Source: Synchiropus splendidus (Eukaryota > Chordata > Actinopteri > Syngnathiformes > Callionymidae). From it: DNA of 64,000 nt. The notes below the pieces were generated by a model that saw only the letters and a list, made by a program, of their open reading frames with translations, had not been told where the DNA came from and made no database searches. The stretch is taken from positions 20,642,501 to 20,706,500 of the forward strand of contig NC_071336.1 in NCBI RefSeq assembly GCF_027744825.2, given 5' to 3'. The position numbers and the translations under genes were made by a program. Of this stretch, positions 32,014-43,410 are shown in pieces. Numbering within the stretch: the stretch's first letter is position 1; every line of letters begins with the position of its first letter.

Positions 32014-35000
32014 AAAGACATATGATAGCAATATTTGCCTTATCTTTTAATTGAGACTAAATGTGGCATAAAGAGCTAAATCCAGTTTTTATGAAACACA
32101 AACATTTTACAAGAGTTGGAATTGGACGGTGACTTTGGAGATTTAGCTATGGCACCTGTATGTTTATATTTAGCAGAAAAGATAAATGGTGCTGGATGTA
32201 AACAGAAAGGACCAAACCCTGTAGGATCAACTGCAAATAGGTTTAACTTATTAAAGTTACAACACACGCTCTCACACTGGTGACACTGAATTCTTTGTTT
32301 AACCCTGAAACAAATTTTTTACAGCCTCTTGCCCTCTAAGGCAACATGCACCATTCCCACACATTAAGAAACACGCACATATGCTCTCAATGTGCTCTCC
32401 AGTATATAAAACCCTGAAGTTGCCCTATATAATCTTTTTTAAAATAACCAATTAATACTTCTACTAGAACAATAAAACTTTGACATCAAACCCAGGTGTT
32501 TTATGGAAGGCATAGGTATGATTCCACCCTGTTTTACTCTGCAGCTTTTACTATTCAGAGTAGTCATGTGGTTTCCACTTCAAAGAACCTGCTTAATTTT
32601 TTAAGTTCCAATAAAGGCGCTTCATCCATAATGGCGACTCCATTTATGGTGGTAGTATAATTAAACACACCCATGTGTTGTCTGACACAAGTGCATACCA
32701 GGCGATGCCAACACGCCGAGCTGGGATTGGATGTGAGCACTTTACTAGGTTTTCTGGGTTTCTTGAATAAAAATAAAATATAAGGAGACAAGTAATGTCA
32801 TTTTATTGGTAATGACGGTGATTATTGTGTCTTCGCCTTTCTTTTTTTGAACTAAAAATGCAGAAACTACCGTGCCCACGTACATCTTTATGAGCTGTTG
32901 GTACACTTGTGTTTTGTCTCTCGATAATCTAAAACACTGAATGGGTTGGAACAGGGATCATAAAGTGACGACCCACAGACCACATCCACCCCGCCAGGAT
33001 TCTCCATCTGGCCCGTCAGTAGCACGGTCATGATTCCTAGCCCATTTATATTGTCTTAATAAACACAATAGCGTACACACACTGCACAGTGTCTGCATTC
33101 CACTCCGGTGCCAGGAGTCTATTTTTACATAATAGCACACTTATAAATCAGATTTCAACAGGTGGTTCTGTATACATATTTTTTATTAAGAAGAAATGGT
33201 CGCAAAACATTGACGGCTTGCATCAGGGAATATCTGGCTCTTGAACAAATGTTGTTGTCTCAGGTCTGGAATCATCCTTCCTACCCTCGGTCTGCTGGTC
33301 TGGCACCTATCATGGTCTATGGATTAAGTTGTGGTACTCTATTCTATCAATCACAGATTTAAAAAACAGAACTTGACATGGAATTTTAGACAACTTGAGG
33401 GTGCACACTTATGTTGTCCCCAACATGGAGACTTGTCTTGCTATATGTGCCCCATAGAACTGTGATTTTTTTGCTCAACAACTTATGTTTTGCGGACTAT
33501 ATATGCGTCAGATTTAGTTTGCCTTCTGTATTTGTCTGTGTTGGGATTGGTTCTCTTGCTGTGGTATTTTTTTCAAACTCTTATGGAGTGCTTTAAGAAC
33601 TAACTTTCTAAAACAATTCACAAAACATTCACAGCATCAGTGTTGACTCGATTCTCTCGTGCTTTGATCTTGGTAGGTGGAACACCCACCTCTAGTCATG
33701 CCCAACCTGGAGGAAATAGCCGCAAAGTTCTGCTCCACTTGTGTGAAAATATTTCACTCAAGGAAGTTTTAAAGTAAAGTGCCTTGGCAAAGGAAATCTT
33801 AAAACATTTCTTTGCAACCGTTAAACAAATATAATTCTATATACAGATGTGTCATCTAAAAACGAATAATACCGCTCAAATTACTTCCCAGAGAATAGTG
33901 ATGGGGAACAAAAAAAGCTGTGCAGTCCATCTATCGCTTTAAAGTAACAAAAAAGAACAACACAATACTTAAAGAGACATTTAGACGGAAGAGGGGAGCT
34001 GCTGTCATCTCTTGGGGAATCTTACCTAATTTCCCCTGGAATCACAAACAGCTGTTGTTTAAACTAGATCGCATCAGTGTCACATGGCTTCAGGGGCTGG
34101 AAATAGAAGCAATGCCACTACTCGCCACCAGAAATGTATTTTTAACGTTGATCCCATAAAGGTGTGTCAAGATGCATTTTCTCCCTTGAGATATTCAAAG
34201 GAAAAAAAGTCCAAATGCATACTTGTTGCTCCTTCAAGCTTCAGCAATGAAGATTGGATCTGTTTTATCATCCTCCGTCTTCCCTGCCCAGGAAGTATGG
34301 TCTCTGTCTTGCTTCTTTCTTTCCCATGGTCCCAGAGTTGTGCCATGTGTTCTTACTGATCACAAACACATGGGTTAATTCTAGCAGACAAAATAGCAGA
34401 CAAATAGAAGCAGCATTTGATTTGAAACATTGCAATGGTGAATTTATGCTGTTTGATATGGAGAGACTGACTTTGCTACATTTTTACCTTTTTCTTTTAT
34501 GGTGTTTTCTTTCTCTCTTTCTCTCGCAGATTTGGTAAGAATCTGGAAATTGAAAAATGCAGCTAAGTATTACCATGACAGACTGCAGACACATGTGTCA
34601 CCATTCATTTGACTGCAGTTAAGATCACAAAACCTGAAGACATTTTTTGGCTAAATCTTGATGCCTTAATAAACAAAACAACTCCCCCCCCATATTCCTC
34701 CGGAGGTTATAGCTTAACACACAAGGTTAACTCCTGAAAGTTACCATTTAAATGTAATTCAAGAACATCAACCGTTCCAACATCCGTATCGTCTTAATAA
34801 TACCCCCACATAATGAGGGTGTACTTGTTGTGGCCCCAAGGCTTCACTGGAAGCGTGGCTTGTATTTACACATCTGACAGTTGAGAAACTTGTGAGAGCA
34901 AGAAAGGAGAGAGAGAGAGAGGGAAAAATGGCAGAATGTTGTTGATCCTCCGTAGACTCCACTCCAGTAGTGAGAAATGTAAATGTCCATTCATTCAAGA

Positions 35001-35202
35001 CTCAGTTCAAAGCATTTACAAATGTGCACTTTAAATACCACCCACTCGCTTCCTTCACATTGTCTGTCAGTTCCTGTCTTAAGAAAGGGCAGCGGACTGA
35101 ACCCTTCAGTCATTGATTATGTGATTACACTGCGGCTACGTCATCTCGCCGCGCGTCTCGTGAGGAGGTAGGCCCTTTATTCATGACTCAAACTACCGTG
35201 GA
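32014..35202. other. Non-genic stretch
   Basis: No gene supported. One notable splice signal: a nearly pure pyrimidine tract (CTTTCTCTCTTTCTCTCGCAG) ends at 34529, with GTAAGA only 5 nt later (34535). A CpG cluster with a CRE-like TACGTCA lies at 35136-35160, just upstream of the 181-codon frame. Confidence 0.35.
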
Positions 35203-35748
35203 GTGAGCGAGTGGGCGTGTAGTTACTGTTCAGTCAAATTATCTATGCAGCACTATGAAGAAAAACTATTTACTCTATGGCACATGCCGGATAGTGTTGT
35301 TGGATTAACTAGGGAATGTTTATTTCTTCTAAAAAAAATACAACTTTCAGCCCGTTCGGAAACAGAAGTGCCCTCAGAAAATGGACTTCCAAGATGCTTA
35401 GCGCTAAGGGTTAGGTTCAGCTCATTCGTGGAATCAATCAGTCTATTTCATTCCCCAACAGCAGTTGACCAAAAACCAAATACGGGAGATGTCATTTCCT
35501 CCTCTGCATCCTCTTTGATCTACGATAGAGCAGAAGGAAACATGTTGAGTTGTACGTTTCCACATCTAGAGTTAGAGCCAAAGCTAAAAATGACATCGTA
35601 TCTCATAAGTCAGAACACATATCAGTTCATATTACATCCAGAAACACCTGGGGACTGTTATCGTCTTTTAACCTCAATGCCTGAGTTCAACAACCACATT
35701 GTGTTGCTCATCGGCCTCCCATTGTGTCAGTTCTGCCCACTGTGCTGA
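35203..35748 (+). CDS. Long open frame without recognised domain, 181 codons
   Basis: This is the longest open frame that does not depend on simple-repeat sequence. It begins MSEWACSYCSVKLSM and is serine/leucine-rich, with ten cysteines and no signal peptide or membrane segment that I can defend. A CpG cluster and TACGTCA lie just upstream. At this base composition a random 64-kb window has roughly a one-in-three expectation of one such frame, so chance is the leading explanation. A retained first exon or pseudogene is possible. Confidence 0.1.
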   Translation: MSEWACSYCSVKLSMQHYEEKLFTLWHMPDSVVGLTRECLFLLKKIQLSARSETEVPSENGLPRCLALRVRFSSFVESISLFHSPTAVDQKPNTGDVISSSASSLIYDRAEGNMLSCTFPHLELEPKLKMTSYLISQNTYQFILHPETPGDCYRLLTSMPEFNNHIVLLIGLPLCQFCPLC

Positions 35749-36149
35749 TCACAAAGTAGAAGACAAATCATCTGGTGAGTCAGAGAGAGCAGCATTCCTT
35801 CATCAACTGTTCCACTGCAAGTTGCCACACAGCGTGTGTATAAGACATGAACACACTCATAAATGTGCACACAAACACACTCTGCAGGTGTGCCGTAAAT
35901 TATCTGCATGAGTAACTGTCTGAACAAAATTCTTCTCTTTTTTTGTTATTTGTTTTGAGATGGAAATGCGTTCTGTGGTGTAAACCTGAGTCACATTGAC
36001 TATTGCACACATCTCTTTGACTAAAGTGGTTATCTTGGAAGTTTGGCTCTCTGAATCCCTAACTTCAAGAAAAAAAAATACTATGAAAAACAGCTGTCAT
36101 GATTTGCAAATATGACATAACAGATGTGGGGCTAAAATGAGTTATTACT

Positions 36150-37450
36150 GTGGCACAGACACAATTATGTCTTCATACCTTGAGAAGCTGTGGTGTCCCG
36201 TACATCCTCTGTAAGAGTTCTCTATTGTCAAACCGTGAAGAGCTAGGACTGGCAGGTGCGAAATTCCCTGTTGAGCAAAACAAGGAACGGCTGGGCTTGA
36301 CCAATCGAGTTTTACAGGGACGCAACCATCTGCCAGGCCTATAGATGGAGATCATGGTCAAGGTGGTTATCCACAACCAGACACTGCCTGAAGGACCAAC
36401 ATGGATCTACTCTCTGGTGGGCTAACCACCTACAAGAGAGGTAACAGGGGTCGATGGAAGCATGAGTTCGACAGCAGCCAGAGGCATGGACTTTGTGTGT
36501 TTTAGTGGTACTGGCTTGGCGCAATAAAGGCTGCGGAGGCCCTGCTGGGAACGTTAGGCAGTCTCCAGTCCCTGAGCAAGAGAGATCCAAAAGGGCAATG
36601 TGTTCTTCCTCTAGGATCGAGGCAGCCACCGAGAGCTGTTGGGGAGGTAATGTCTGTTGTAGGTGGACCTCAAAGGTGGAAACTCAAGAGAGGGGTTCTC
36701 TGCTGTTGTTCATCAGCTGGGGATGGATGGGCTGTGAGACATTGCAAACTTGTCAATGGTGACCAGTATGAGAAAGAAGCTCTGTCATAAGGTAGGAGCC
36801 ATACTGCCAGCAAGGATGGATCCCTTGGTATCGAGGTATGCCGTACTGAGAGAAGGTCTTTGGGCAGGACAGGACACACTCAGGACAGGATTGTCTACAA
36901 TTTGGATTCAAAGACTGAAGAGGTGGAGCACCATATCAGATCAACCAGGTCAGTTTTCAATCAAAGACATCATTTAGAACCAGACCCTACCAAACTGGAC
37001 CAAAGCTAGAACAGACTGAATGGGTGCCTGTCCTGAGACCCACTCTGAAACATTCATGGACTGGATTCAAGTTTACACATACTATACTATCGCACTGACC
37101 ACTGTAATATATCATTCCTGAGCACTTGGAGCCTCCAATGGTGCACTGACTCTGACAACCCTGCTCCGAGCAATGATGAGGTGGACCCAGCTACTGATAG
37201 GTCGGACACGAGGACTGATGAAATGACTCTATAATGTTGCAGCCAAGCAAAGATGAATCAGATGTCCAGTAATGGACACAGCGCTGAGGATAGAATTTTA
37301 AACGCTCGCAGGTCTTCACTACGATCCTGGCAACTCAGTAACTGATAACATCCTGATATAACAGTGACCTGGTCCTGGCACCGAAAACATTACTCAAATG
37401 TATCCATTATAATCAAAGCACACATCTGCCTGAAAATGAGTCATGATGCC
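36150..37450. other. GC-shifted block of unknown origin
   Basis: Base composition rises to about even GC, and A/T runs almost vanish compared with both flanks. Several short frames read like eroded coding sequence, such as one beginning VCRTERRSLGRTGHTQDR near 36836. Stops and frame changes occur throughout. The profile suits an old retroelement or processed pseudogene, but I recognise no protease, polymerase or integrase motif and see no terminal repeats. Confidence 0.3.
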
Positions 37451-39807
37451 ACTGACCACACCAGAGAACAGTCCCTTAGAAGTGAACAAAAAACAAAACC
37501 AATAATCTATTGGCCAAAACTGAGTGTGATATCTATTGAGTGATGTCAAAAGTTAAATAGTGCTAGTCATATTTTTTCTTGAGAATGATCTCAAACTTTG
37601 GATCGCGGAAAGCCCATCAGATAACTGAGTTATTTTCTGTGATTGATTTTAGGTGTTGTTATGTTGCGTGTTGTTTGATATACTCTATATGTGGTCCATT
37701 TGCAGTCACCGTGGAATGTGTCAGAAAGCAGTGACAAGTTGACAATCCGGTTCCACGTCAGGGCGTGACAAGTCAGACCAAAAGGTCAGAGACTTCAAAG
37801 CCTTGAAGCGGCTTCAAAACAGCTCTTCACTACTTTGACAGCTACATATTACTTGTTGGAGTGTGCACCTGAGTATGTGCTTGAAATGAATGTCACAGTG
37901 AAATTTTGCATCACAGGTTTTAATGAAATCCTGCCAAAATATCGTGATGGGCAAACTGTAAAGCTGCTCTTGTTGTGTTGCTTAGCCAGTCTTAACACTT
38001 ACAACACATTTGTCAAAGTTTATATTGCAATGAATTCAAAAGCAAAAATTTAGAAGCAAAATTAGAAGTGCAAGAGGGTGAAACATTTGTGGTGCATTTG
38101 ACCTATGGTGACCTGCTTCCAGTTTGGCATGCACTCACTCTTCAGAAACTTGATTGAAACACTCAAAAGAATGCATCCATTCGTGCGTGGGTTTGTGTGC
38201 TCAAGTCATAGAAGTCCTTCCTCCTCTACTAAATCAATACACAGACGTCATCATTGACTGTCTCCAAACTCCACAAAGTCACATCGAACTTGGGTGCACA
38301 GTTTTTCGGAGGACTCTGAAAAATTATTTTTTTTCAAGCTTGACACAAATAAACAGCTCCTGCATAAATATGCCCTTAACTTTAAGACAAAGGGAGAGCA
38401 GCTCTATCTTCATTGCAAGGGAGGGGATTTCTCTCCTTATCAAAGCAGCACAGGGCAAGATTAAAGAGTCAAAATCCTCCCCACGTGTGTTGTGTGTTTG
38501 TATTTGCTCCTGCACGCCTGCCCCCGGACATTCTCGCTCCTTTTTCCACCATCCCTCTCACCGCTCTCCCTGTAGCATTAGGAGCTAGCTGCCAGGCTCT
38601 CATCTTCAGCATCCATCCATCCTTCCATCCCCACCCCTGGAGGAACCCGCATTAATCAGTCCTTTTCAAACAAGTCCTGCTACAGTGGTTGTTTTGCTTC
38701 CGCTCATTTGTTATGATGCAGATGTGGCCCTCAGTGCGGGAACATCAATCCCTTTATGTACACCACACAAATCAATAATATTCAATAACAACAGGCCATT
38801 TGCCCATCAGCCTGTCCACTCTTTCATTCAGCCCACCGACAATGGTCCCTCGTTCGTGTGTATTAATCATAGGAAATGCTGCGGGGATACATGTATTAAC
38901 TACGAAGAAACGGTGTTATGCTCATGTTGTATTTTTTGAAGGACTTTTTTTTCCAGTTTACTGATTAGTGGATTTGGTTATTGTAGCCATTATAAAGAAA
39001 TAAGTCCTACAATTCACCAAAAGGTTTGTGCATTAGGTAGATATTTAAAATTATGTTATAATTCTGTAAGTACTTTTCGTGATCCTTTGATTCAAATTTG
39101 GTATATGAACAGAGGACTAGATTTTGAAGTTCCTCTTAATATGTTAGTTTGATTGAACACATCAAAAATACAATCAAAAAGAGACTGTGGTAGAAAGCCG
39201 AAACGCTCAGCATGGCTTCTCTGTCCACTGGAGTCACTTACTAGTTTAGAGGTGATGTTTATATTATTTACATTATATTATTTGTTTATTATTTCATAAT
39301 TTATTATCTATACTATTTTTGTAACAGCAGTTAAGCAGAAGACCCTAAGCACATGGCAGTACCAAGTAGTTCAAGTAGTTTATGCTTTACACTATTCATC
39401 TTTTAATTATTCATCTTTATACAACTTTAAAATGTCCACAAACACGGAATTTTCCTGTTTCGAATAATGTAGTTAAAATGCGACAAAAAGTCAAAATGTG
39501 TTTCGTGTCATGAATGTGTATTGACCACCATGTTTTTTGAGTTTTAGTCTGTACTCGTTGGTTCTGTTCGCAATATCTCCTCATATGTGATGATTTTGTT
39601 GGAAGGAACATGTATTATTTATCAGAATTACTACACCGTAATCATGCTCAATCTCTGTCTGTTTGCCACTTAATATACGCACTCGGGTTCCCATGACATT
39701 TTGAGCCGGATGAATCCAGCCATTGTCATTTTGGAGTATGCCCTTGCCATCATGCGAGAAAAACAGAACAAACTGGTCATTCAATGTATTCAGGTATTCG
39801 TATTCAA
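37451..39807. other. Non-genic stretch
   Basis: Nothing supported. A (CATC)n-like run lies at 38610-38629. The interval 38940-39420 is AT-rich. Confidence 0.4.
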
Positions 39808-39833
39808 ATATATATATATATATATATATATAT
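39808..39833. repeat. (AT)n microsatellite
   Basis: Twenty-six bp of AT followed by degenerate AT-rich sequence to about 39870. It is the source of the IYIYIY part of the long minus-strand frame here. Confidence 0.9.
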
Positions 39834-39915
39834 TTAATATTAAATATAATATATATAATATTAAAAAAAATAAACAAAAGACAAAGCAAAACAAAGACAT
39901 TGGTTTTTGAGTCTG

Positions 39916-40011
39916 TCACATGATGTCCAAAATATATGTCATCGGAGGAGGCAGCGTAGACAGGGCAACACCATACAATGGCACCAGAAGGTCCATGATG
40001 ACCGCCAGGGG
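39916..40011 (-). CDS. Candidate terminal coding block, 31 codons, minus strand
   Basis: The upstream minus-strand sequence is a long pyrimidine tract ending CTCCTCTTTCCTGTTTAG. In phase 0 the block reads PLAVIMDLLVPLYGVALS and continues to a TGA at 39918-39916. The peptide is hydrophobic and could be a membrane segment. It lies about 175 bp downstream of the coding-like block 40187-40357 on the same strand. Joining them in frame would need a weak donor (GAG before GTCCTG near 40180). It could be a decayed gene, a repeat-derived frame or chance. Confidence 0.22.
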   Translation of the reverse strand, partial: PLAVIMDLLVPLYGVALSTLPPPMTYILDIM

Positions 40012-40186
40012 CTAAACAGGAAAGAGGAGACATGGCATGAGGAGGAAATACAGGACAAAGAAATGCAGGGCAAGGACCAAAGAAAGACAGAAAATAACAG
40101 CTTCCAAAAGAAGGAGATGGAAGAAAAAAAAAAAGAGTAGGTTGATGGTGGCAGTAGGGCAGCATGCAGATTGTCCAGGACCTCAC

Positions 40187-40357
40187 TGGCATATTCTTGG
40201 ATGGCTAACAGACGGGGGAGAGAGGCAGTTGGGGTTGGAGAGCCAGCAAAAGTTAGCACCCGCAGGATGTTCTGTCTCACTGCCAGACCCAGAAGTGTGG
40301 CTTGGAGATAGCTAGCCCATGTGCCGCTCTGCACCACATATAAACATGGAGTATATA
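40187..40357 (-). CDS. Candidate coding block, minus strand, unknown product
   Basis: On the minus strand it follows CTGTTTCAGTCTCACCTACAG, which offers two possible acceptors. It is open for 56 codons up to a donor-like CCA before GTGAGG. The frame includes YLQATLLGLAVRQNILRVL and LPRLLAIQEYASEVLDNL, with balanced leucine-rich, helix-like composition and regular codon use. The frame stays open beyond the donor into a pyrimidine tract. The GTGAGG donor and the next block do not share phase, so the splice structure is unresolved. I do not recognise the family. Retroelement or pseudogene origin is possible. Confidence 0.27.
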
Positions 40358-41122
40358 CTGTAGGTGAGACTGAAACAGACAATGGGAAGACTGAAGTTAT
40401 ATAATAAATTACCCTCTGTTTAAATGATTAAAAATAGATCTGTGTTCACTGGAAACACAGGTTGTTGGAAGAATTCTTTGAACCCAGACATCATCTTTAG
40501 CACCAGAGTGAAGGCAAATTTTAAGTCAGGTCATCTCTCAGCATCACTTCCATCTCTCTGTATCCTTCGCTGGCTCATTGGCAATGTAGAGTGCAGGAGC
40601 TCAGGGCCATGTGCTCAGGTTTGGGCCAATTACAGGGATTCTCATCAGTGCAGTGCAGAGTTTGGCTCCAGGCACAGAGCACACAAACCAGCAGAGGGTC
40701 CACATGGGTCAACCTTGTACCTTTCACATCTGAACACAATGAGCATACCTAGGAGATGCAGAGTGCCGATCTGGGTTGTTGAAAACAATGGAATTTTATT
40801 CCACATGCAATGATACCTGGCCATTACATTCAGTGGAACTACACAAATAGATGAACTGGAAATTTGCTTTATCCAGAACACTCATTCTAAATAAGTATAT
40901 ATTCTCCCCCTCCATGTATTTTTCTTGGCTCCCCTTAACAGTTTTCTGTTGAACACATTGGACAAAGTGCGTCCCAGGGGGCCTTGGGCAGCACTTTATC
41001 TGTGATGGCGCGGCACTCATTAAGTCAGGGTGACACTGTAAAACTGATCAAGAGGAAATATTTCAGTCACTTGGTATGTATAGCACCGTATGTGGTAATG
41101 CCCTTCACTCACAGATCCAAAA
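40358..41122. other. Non-genic stretch
   Basis: Nothing supported beyond short overlapping open frames on both strands. Confidence 0.4.
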
Positions 41123-41560
41123 AGTGCACTCTATTCGATGAGCAAAGACAAATTTATGCTCACCGTTACATGTGGTCTGTATTCCTGCACATTTCTACGA
41201 AGCTTACGGACACGGACCAAACGGAGCAGTACCACTGGAAACAGTTGGGGCAGTGTAGCTGTTACTATCCAACATGTAGCTCTAATGCAACATGAAGAAC
41301 ACATAACAATGGCGGAAATTCTCTGTCCTCCAGTCGCAATTTATTTTACGGTCTCACGGTATCACCACCTCCTGCAATGCTGCCTCTATTTCGTCTTTTC
41401 TGCAAGAGGTACAGGATCAATACTTCTTCCACAGTCGCAATGTTTGTTTTGGAGTATGTCCCTGTAATAAACTTTTAACAATGGGCTGCTCCCCCTGGTG
41501 GTTATATTGATGAACAGCAATGCCAAAGTAAAGAACACATAGAAGCTTTTGATGAGTGAC
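41123..41560 (+). repeat. Dispersed repeat A, copy 2
   Basis: The core 41180-41242 matches 5974-6031. The downstream portion has CCAACATGTAGCTCTAATG, weakly like the first copy. Near 41490 is GCTCCCCCTGGTGGTTATATTG, a string that often ends fish DNA-transposon copies. CpG content is lower than in copy 1, suggesting an older insertion. The boundaries are estimates. Confidence 0.45.
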
Positions 41561-42940
41561 AGTAACATGAAGGGTACACTTTCATACATAAGGGATCATA
41601 AATGGGCCTTTAATAATAACACCATCCATGTTGCCTATGAAGTTAGGAAACGCCTCAGAACGCAAAACATGCTAAATTTTAAGGCCAAATGTGTCAACTC
41701 ACAACGTACATGGCTGACAACCGTGTCACTCTTGGGCTAAAAAAGCCACTTGAAATATATATTTTTTAACACTTGGTAATCCACCCAGTCCCAAGTGTTG
41801 TACTTTCAATGCATTTCAGTGTATTAAAAGGAACCATCCCTTCTTCTTGAGAAAAATAAATATGGAAACATGTTCATGGTGCACAAATACAAAAGAATTA
41901 GGCACATTAGCTCAAGACACCACTTCACATACTTTCAAGGACAGTACTGTAACTGTAAAGTGCTTGTACTAAACAGCTGCAATGTTGAATTGTATAAATA
42001 GCACTACATTTAGAGTAATCTTACAAACAAGCCTTCAGGTGAGCAACTCATAACCAAAAGGTTTAGCAAATTACATAGGCTAAAGGTGAAGCATTCACCT
42101 ACAAGACACCTAGAGGGTGCACTGCATGTGCAAGGTCTACAACAACAGCAACATTTTAAGTATACAGTTTATTCCGACATAATCACCAGCTTGGAGGGAA
42201 ATTCGACTGGGAAACTGGATTAAGTATGACTGAATTTTCTTAAGTAGTTTAAAAATCAAAGCACACTGAATGTTTGCCCCATACATATTGGCTTCAGGAT
42301 GAAAGGCTTGGCCAAGGTTCGTGAACTAGCACCAACACCAGGATTTCTTTTTTCTTTTTTTTGTCAAATTATCTGCTTTTATACAACACAAACTTTGAAC
42401 ACTGCTGGTCTGTGTGTTTGCTGCGGAAACAGGATCTCAAACATGGCCTGGAACGGTGTGTTTTGGAGAGGGAACCAAAATTGTGGCCTGTTTGGCGCAG
42501 TTGCAGCTGCACGGCCCTGAAAGTGGATTGTGCTGGTGCTTTGGATTAACAGAAAGAATCAGCCAGAAAATTGTATGTTTGCGTGAGTTTGTGCGAGAGT
42601 GTGTGTGTGTGCGTGCATGTGTCGATGCTTGAGGCAAGTATGTGGTGAGGAGGGAGATTCGCACCTCCATGCATGCTGCTGAAAACCTGCTAACCGTTGC
42701 ATTTACAACTCGCAGTATGGTGAAGTAAACACTTTTTTTAAACCACTTCCTATAATCCCCTCAAAAAGTTATAAAATTTAAAATTGGAGGAATCAGGGGA
42801 AGGAATTTATCGGTGTATTCCAACAAACAATTCATAAATAAATCCCAGTAGCTCCTGGGGTACCATCGAGAGGGCTTCAACATGTGGGAAAATGGAAACA
42901 TGAGGTTGCCAGAAACATAAAAGTGATCCTACTTTGCCCA
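41561..42940. other. Non-genic stretch
   Basis: Nothing supported. A degenerate GT-rich patch lies at 42590-42625. Confidence 0.4.
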
Positions 42941-43410
42941 TTAAAATCCTCCTCGCTCTCATTTAAAATTTTATTAAAACCATAATACAATACAACAATA
43001 CTCTTGGGTAGGCCTTTCACTAAAGAGAAGACAAATGATGATCAGACCTAGATTTCTATCCCATGATGCATTTGGGGTTGTAAGTTGAAGAATAGGAGCC
43101 TGACACACAGGAAGCTTTAAATCTATGTCAAGAAGAAAGACATTAAACCTGTGAGAGATGTTAATTTAGGCAACCTGGTTTGAAGGTAGTGTCCCATTAA
43201 TTACAATAATCACATCATAGGTGTTGGAATAATTCATTAACTCAGATTTAGTTAAGGCTTCATTTAATAAGTCCTTGTTGGTCAGGATAAAGTGACAGGA
43301 GAGAGGACGGCGGGAGGCGGAGAAAGAGGGAAAAAGAGGGGAAACAGGAGAGAAATACAGGGCGTCTATTAAACCACGAGGCTCGGATTGTTAATTTGTG
43401 CTTGAGTGTT
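42941..43410. promoter_or_regulatory. Possible conserved non-coding region rich in homeodomain cores
   Basis: Many TAAT/ATTA cores occur in a repeat-free interval: CCCATTAATTACAATAATC, GGAATAATTCATTAAC, CATTTAATAAG and GATTGTTAATTTG, with TTTTATTAAAACC at the start. A purine-rich patch lies at 43290-43350. Enhancer function is inferred from composition alone. Confidence 0.22.

Noticed and set aside
34027..34110. Minus-strand block between CTTCTATTTCCAG and a GTAAGATTC donor
   Set aside because: The splice signals are good, but all frames contain stops. It could be non-coding RNA, with too little evidence to annotate.
35699..35911. Exon-like block ending TCATCTG with GTGAGT near 35774
   Set aside because: The acceptor is mediocre and the 46-nt block has no distinctive content. 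The frame overlaps others by shift.
39581..40192. 203-codon minus-strand frame, the longest in the window
   Set aside because: It runs through poly-pyrimidine sequence and a TA array. Only the separate short blocks at 39916-40011 and 40187-40357 are discussed.
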